From NCBI GenBank assembly GCA_016206875.1, contig JACQQR010000135.1:1-8875 (forward strand): a stretch of DNA of 8,875 nucleotides, in the 5' to 3' direction. This document shows, piece after piece, positions 7,169-8,875 of the stretch (positions are counted from its first letter, which is position 1; each line of letters begins with the position of its first letter). The DNA comes from Candidatus Omnitrophota bacterium (GTDB lineage: Bacteria > Omnitrophota > Omnitrophia > Omnitrophales > JACROU01). Under the pieces are notes generated by a model. The model ran no database searches. It was not told where the DNA came from and saw only the letters and a list, made by a program, of their open reading frames with translations. The position numbers were made by a program, and so were the translations under genes.

Positions 7169-7197
7169 ACTGTTTTTGACGAGCTTGTCGCTCGTCT

Positions 7198-7226
7198 AAA
7201 AATGGCACCTGCGCTTGTGCGCAGGT
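7198..7226 (-). terminator. Terminator-like hairpin, tRNA-proximal copy
   Basis: The minus-strand hairpin ACCTGCGC-ACAA-GCGCAGGT (7226-7207) is followed by GCCA and five T residues (7202-7198). It could release transcripts downstream of tRNA-Gly. The four-base spacer and the short T-run make it suboptimal, so read-through into tig is plausible. Confidence 0.45.
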
Positions 7227-7260
7227 ACTGTTTTTGACGAGCTTGTCGCTCGTCTAAAAA

Positions 7261-7336
7261 TGGAGCGAGCGAAGGGATTCGAACCCTCGACATCAACCTT
7301 GGCAAGGTTGCGCTCTACCAACTGAGCTACGCTCGC
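7261..7336 (-). tRNA. tRNA-Gly, anticodon GCC
   Basis: A complete 76-base cloverleaf can be laid out on the minus strand. Acceptor GCGAGCG (7336-7330) pairs with CGCTCGC (7271-7265). The D-arm is GCTC/GAGC with loop AGTTGGTA. The anticodon stem CAACC/GGTTG carries loop TTGCCAA, with anticodon GCC at 7303-7301. The variable loop is ATGTC. The T-arm GAGGG/CCCTT has loop TTCGAAT and one G-T pair. Discriminator T is at 7264 and CCA is genomically encoded (7263-7261). The body closely matches typical bacterial tRNA-Gly(GCC), which reads GGC and GGU codons. The flanks are duplications that repeat parts of the tRNA ends. Confidence 0.98.
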
Positions 7337-7402
7337 ATGAAATAGCGGAGTCCCGTCAGGGACGCTCGCATGAAATAGCGGAGTCCCGTTAGGGACGCTC
7401 GC
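7331..7402. repeat. Tandem 33-bp repeat overlapping the tRNA-Gly 5' end
   Basis: Units 7331-7363 and 7364-7396 differ at one base (C7357 versus T7390), and a partial third start lies at 7397-7402. On the minus strand each unit opens with GCGAGCGTCCC, so its first eight bases equal the first eight of tRNA-Gly. It then has a small hairpin GTCCC/GGGAC with a 4-base loop and ends in CTATTTCAT. The last unit abuts the mature tRNA 5' end, so the primary transcript would carry three identical copies of the 5' acceptor strand. Confidence 0.9.
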
Positions 7403-7413
7403 GTACGTTTCTC

Positions 7414-7442
7414 TGTCATTCTTCGCTTCGCTCAGGATGACA
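7414..7442. repeat. Dispersed palindromic repeat of the TGTCATCCTGAGCGAAG type
   Basis: On the minus strand the 29-base element starts TGTCATCCTGAGCGAAGCG and ends AAGAATGACA, with near-palindromic ends (TGTCATCCT against TGTCATTCT) and an internal CGAAG duplication. From general knowledge, this sequence type recurs in intergenic regions of many unrelated bacterial genomes; its mechanism of spread is not settled. Here it lies in the spacer between the kinase gene and tRNA-Gly. Confidence 0.7.
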
Positions 7443-7470
7443 AAAATGGCCTCTAACACAAACCCGAAAT

Positions 7471-7502
7471 TTTATAGTGGTTAAGGGCGGGCGTCTACTC
7501 AA
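7471..7502 (-). promoter_or_regulatory. Possible sigma70-like promoter for the tRNA-Gly/tig transcript
   Basis: TATAAA (7476-7471) is a good -10 box, and TTGAGT (7502-7497) could be a -35 box, but the 20-base spacer is longer than the usual 17. It lies just after the kinase stop and upstream of the 33-bp repeats and tRNA-Gly, the right place for a tRNA promoter. It is offered only as the best candidate in the gap. Confidence 0.25.
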
Positions 7503-7505
7503 ATT

Positions 7506-8786
7506 TTACAATCTGTTCAGAGATGGTTGTTCGTAGGCGGGCAAGAGAATTTGAAATGTGGTTCCTTCGCCGGGCTTGCTTCCAACTGTGATACTTCCTC
7601 CGTGGAGCTCAAGAATGTGTTTGCATAAATAAAGTCCGATTCCCGAACCTTTTCCGCGCGGCTTGGTGGTAAACCGAAAAGCAAAAATTTGATTGAGAAT
7701 TTCAGGTGTCATCCCCGTTCCATTATCCGAGAAATAGATAACGATGTGACGGGATGCCCCCTGGCTCACCCCGGCTTTAACCGTAATTTTTCCATCCACC
7801 TTTCCTCCCATGGCATGCAAAGAATTAATGAACAGATTCAAGAATACGGCTTGTAACAATTCCGGGTTCCCGTGAACTCTGGGAAGGAATGGCTCAAATT
7901 CCAGATCGATATCGGACTCACACAAATGATCCATATGGATTTGCAAGCGCACAAGAGGCAGCGTGAGTTCGAGCACATCCTTCAGCAGAATAGGCTTCAT
8001 ATTCGCGCTTTCATATTGGCGCAAAAGACCCGTGAGGGTGCGGACCATGGTCTGAATTCTTCGAATCGTAGCCTCGCTGTGATCCATCACATCGAGGATG
8101 TCGGACACTTTCACATTCGGGTTTTTACGGTATTGAAGCAAAACACGGCTGATATTCATGGAAAGAATAGAAAGGGGATTGTTGATTTCATGCCCCACCG
8201 AGGAAGCCAGACGGCCAAGCGTAGCCATTTTTTGTTCCAGCGTTTCAGAAATGCTTCTTTCCGCCTGGTTCACTTCTTGAAACATTTCTTGCGAATCTAC
8301 ATGCCGGCTTTCTTCGAATAATTCACACAAACCCACGGCTTCTTCTTCAGAAACTATTTCTCCGTTTCTGCGGTTCCCCAAAAATAATATCTCTGTCAAA
8401 CCTACCGGTTCGCGAAAATAAGGAATGGCATAAGAGGCCTTCAAACGCCCCATCTCCTTTGATAAAGCGCCCGCGGGATATTTGAGTGTATTTTCCGCCG
8501 ATGGAAAAATATTTGAATCTTCTTTGATTTGGCCGGGATGTAAAAACGTTTTTTCTTGCTCAAGAAACCGCACCAAAAGGTTCCGTCCGTCCAGAGCTAA
8601 TTCCACTTCGTCCGCCAAGGTATACCCTCGCTGCATGAATAAACGGAAAGAACCTTTGGAATCGCGGGACACCACGGCGCAGTGTTCAACACCGCGCTGA
8701 AGCACCAAATAACGCAGGAATAATCCGAACAATTTGCGGCGGGTTTTGATTCTTTGAATACTCCGATGAGCAAAGGTCTTTTCCAT
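7506..8786 (-). CDS. Soluble sensor histidine kinase (GAF-like, HisKA, HATPase_c)
   Basis: This is a 426-residue two-component kinase. Residues about 15-160 resemble a divergent GAF-like sensor region with no hydrophobic membrane segment, so the protein should be cytosolic. A helical linker (about 165-190) leads to the dimerisation and phosphoacceptor helix with VGHEINNPLSIL, where His199 is the autophosphorylated residue. The ATP-binding domain has an N-box (LNLFINSLHAM, Asn321), G1 box DNGTGM (354-359), F-box FAFRFTTK (368-375) and G2 box GKGSGIGL (378-385). The GHExNNPL type of H-box is shared with kinases that phosphorylate NtrC-like and other regulators, so the partner cannot be read from it. 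No response regulator is in the window, making it an apparent orphan. No clear Shine-Dalgarno precedes the ATG, so the start is moderately uncertain. The gene stands alone between two tRNA genes. Confidence 0.93.
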   Translation of the reverse strand: MEKTFAHRSIQRIKTRRKLFGLFLRYLVLQRGVEHCAVVSRDSKGSFRLFMQRGYTLADEVELALDGRNLLVRFLEQEKTFLHPGQIKEDSNIFPSAENTLKYPAGALSKEMGRLKASYAIPYFREPVGLTEILFLGNRRNGEIVSEEEAVGLCELFEESRHVDSQEMFQEVNQAERSISETLEQKMATLGRLASSVGHEINNPLSILSMNISRVLLQYRKNPNVKVSDILDVMDHSEATIRRIQTMVRTLTGLLRQYESANMKPILLKDVLELTLPLVRLQIHMDHLCESDIDLEFEPFLPRVHGNPELLQAVFLNLFINSLHAMGGKVDGKITVKAGVSQGASRHIVIYFSDNGTGMTPEILNQIFAFRFTTKPRGKGSGIGLYLCKHILELHGGSITVGSKPGEGTTFQILLPAYEQPSLNRL

Positions 8787-8855
8787 AATTTGCTAATTAT
8801 CGGCACATTCAAAAGAAAATTAAAAAAGCAAGAAATCAAGAAATACAGAAATATT
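8787..8855. other. AT-rich gap between the partial tRNA and the kinase gene
   Basis: On the transcribed minus strand this stretch is T-rich, with runs such as CTTTTTTAATTTTCTTTT. That could help end the upstream tRNA transcript, but no strong GC stem precedes it. TGCCGATAATTAGCA, just upstream of the kinase ATG, has loose dyad symmetry (TGC..AT.AT..GCA). I see no convincing promoter or ribosome-binding site. Confidence 0.4.
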
Positions 8856-8875
8856 TGCCGCGGGAGAGAGTCGAA
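8856..8875 (-). tRNA. Probable 3' end of a tRNA, cut by the right edge (tRNA-Leu suspected)
   Basis: From the edge, the minus strand reads TTCGACT (8875-8869, a canonical T-loop TTCRANY), CTCTC (8868-8864, T-stem 3' strand), CCGCGGC (8863-8857, acceptor 3' strand) and A (8856, discriminator). CCA does not follow, so it would have to be added after transcription. The A discriminator and an acceptor that would begin GCCGCGG suit tRNA-Leu, but the anticodon is outside the window, so the identity is a guess. The region's T-rich continuation agrees with a tRNA transcript end. Confidence 0.55.

Larger units (their letters stand above)
7135..7263. repeat. Tandem 58-bp repeat between tRNA-Gly and tig
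   Basis: Two identical 58-base units (7136-7193 and 7194-7251) are followed by the first 12 bases of a third (7252-7263), which end in the tRNA CCA. Read on the minus strand each unit begins with CCATTTTTAGAC. It then has a 7-bp hairpin GACGAGC/GCTCGTC with a 5-base loop (7178-7196 and 7236-7254), and then an 8-bp hairpin ACCTGCGC/GCGCAGGT with a 4-base loop (7149-7168 and 7207-7226). The lack of any difference between the copies indicates a recent duplication or ongoing homogenisation. Confidence 0.92.

Noticed and set aside
7135..7402. CRISPR-like array
   Set aside because: The repeats are contiguous duplications with no variable spacers, only two full units each, and no cas genes nearby.
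7196..7459. 87-residue minus-strand open frame across the tRNA region
   Set aside because: It reads straight through tRNA-Gly; the stretch VAQLVERNLAKVDVEGSNPFARS is the usual false translation of a tRNA, and the rest is translated repeat units.
8787..8805. Operator-like dyad TGCCGATAATTAGCA ahead of the kinase
   Set aside because: Only about half the positions are symmetric, and no regulator or second site is present; too weak to call.

Overview
This window is a compact bacterial housekeeping region in which every recognisable gene lies on the minus strand, so it reads biologically from right to left. GC content looks intermediate. Short conserved genes, overlapping starts and stops, and palindrome-rich gaps fit an uncultured Gram-negative lineage such as the PVC/Omnitrophota group. 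That placement is an inference from gene content and gap style only; no marker in the window settles it.

Layout in transcription order: at the far right edge are the last 20 bases of what looks like a tRNA (T-loop, T-stem, acceptor strand, discriminator A), cut by the window boundary. Next is a soluble GAF-like/HisKA/HATPase sensor histidine kinase (8786-7506) with no response regulator beside it. A 385-base gene-poor stretch (7505-7121) follows. It holds a tRNA-Gly(GCC) with encoded CCA, flanked on both sides by short tandem duplications that each begin with a piece of the tRNA end (33-bp units on the 5' side, 58-bp units on the 3' side), plus a copy of a common dispersed palindrome. Then come tig (trigger factor) and clpP (protease subunit), two proteostasis genes 27 bases apart. 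Two hairpins separate clpP from a class V aminotransferase, and two mutually inverted hairpins separate that gene from serA. From serA onward the genes are tightly packed: serA (14-base gap) purA (4-base ATGA overlap) uppS (26-base overlap) cdsA, which runs off the left edge.

Functionally, tig and clpP handle folding of new proteins and protein turnover. The aminotransferase plus SerA could give the first two steps of serine synthesis from 3-phosphoglycerate, if the aminotransferase acts on phosphohydroxypyruvate. PurA commits IMP to AMP. UppS makes the undecaprenyl carrier for peptidoglycan and O-antigen, and CdsA activates phosphatidic acid for phospholipids. The uppS-cdsA pair is a widely conserved envelope cluster.

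I found no convincing new multi-gene system. The unusual material is between the genes: the tRNA-Gly bracketed by duplications bearing its own ends, the paired mirror hairpins before serA, and a hairpin that places the tig ribosome-binding site in a loop and its start codon in a stem.
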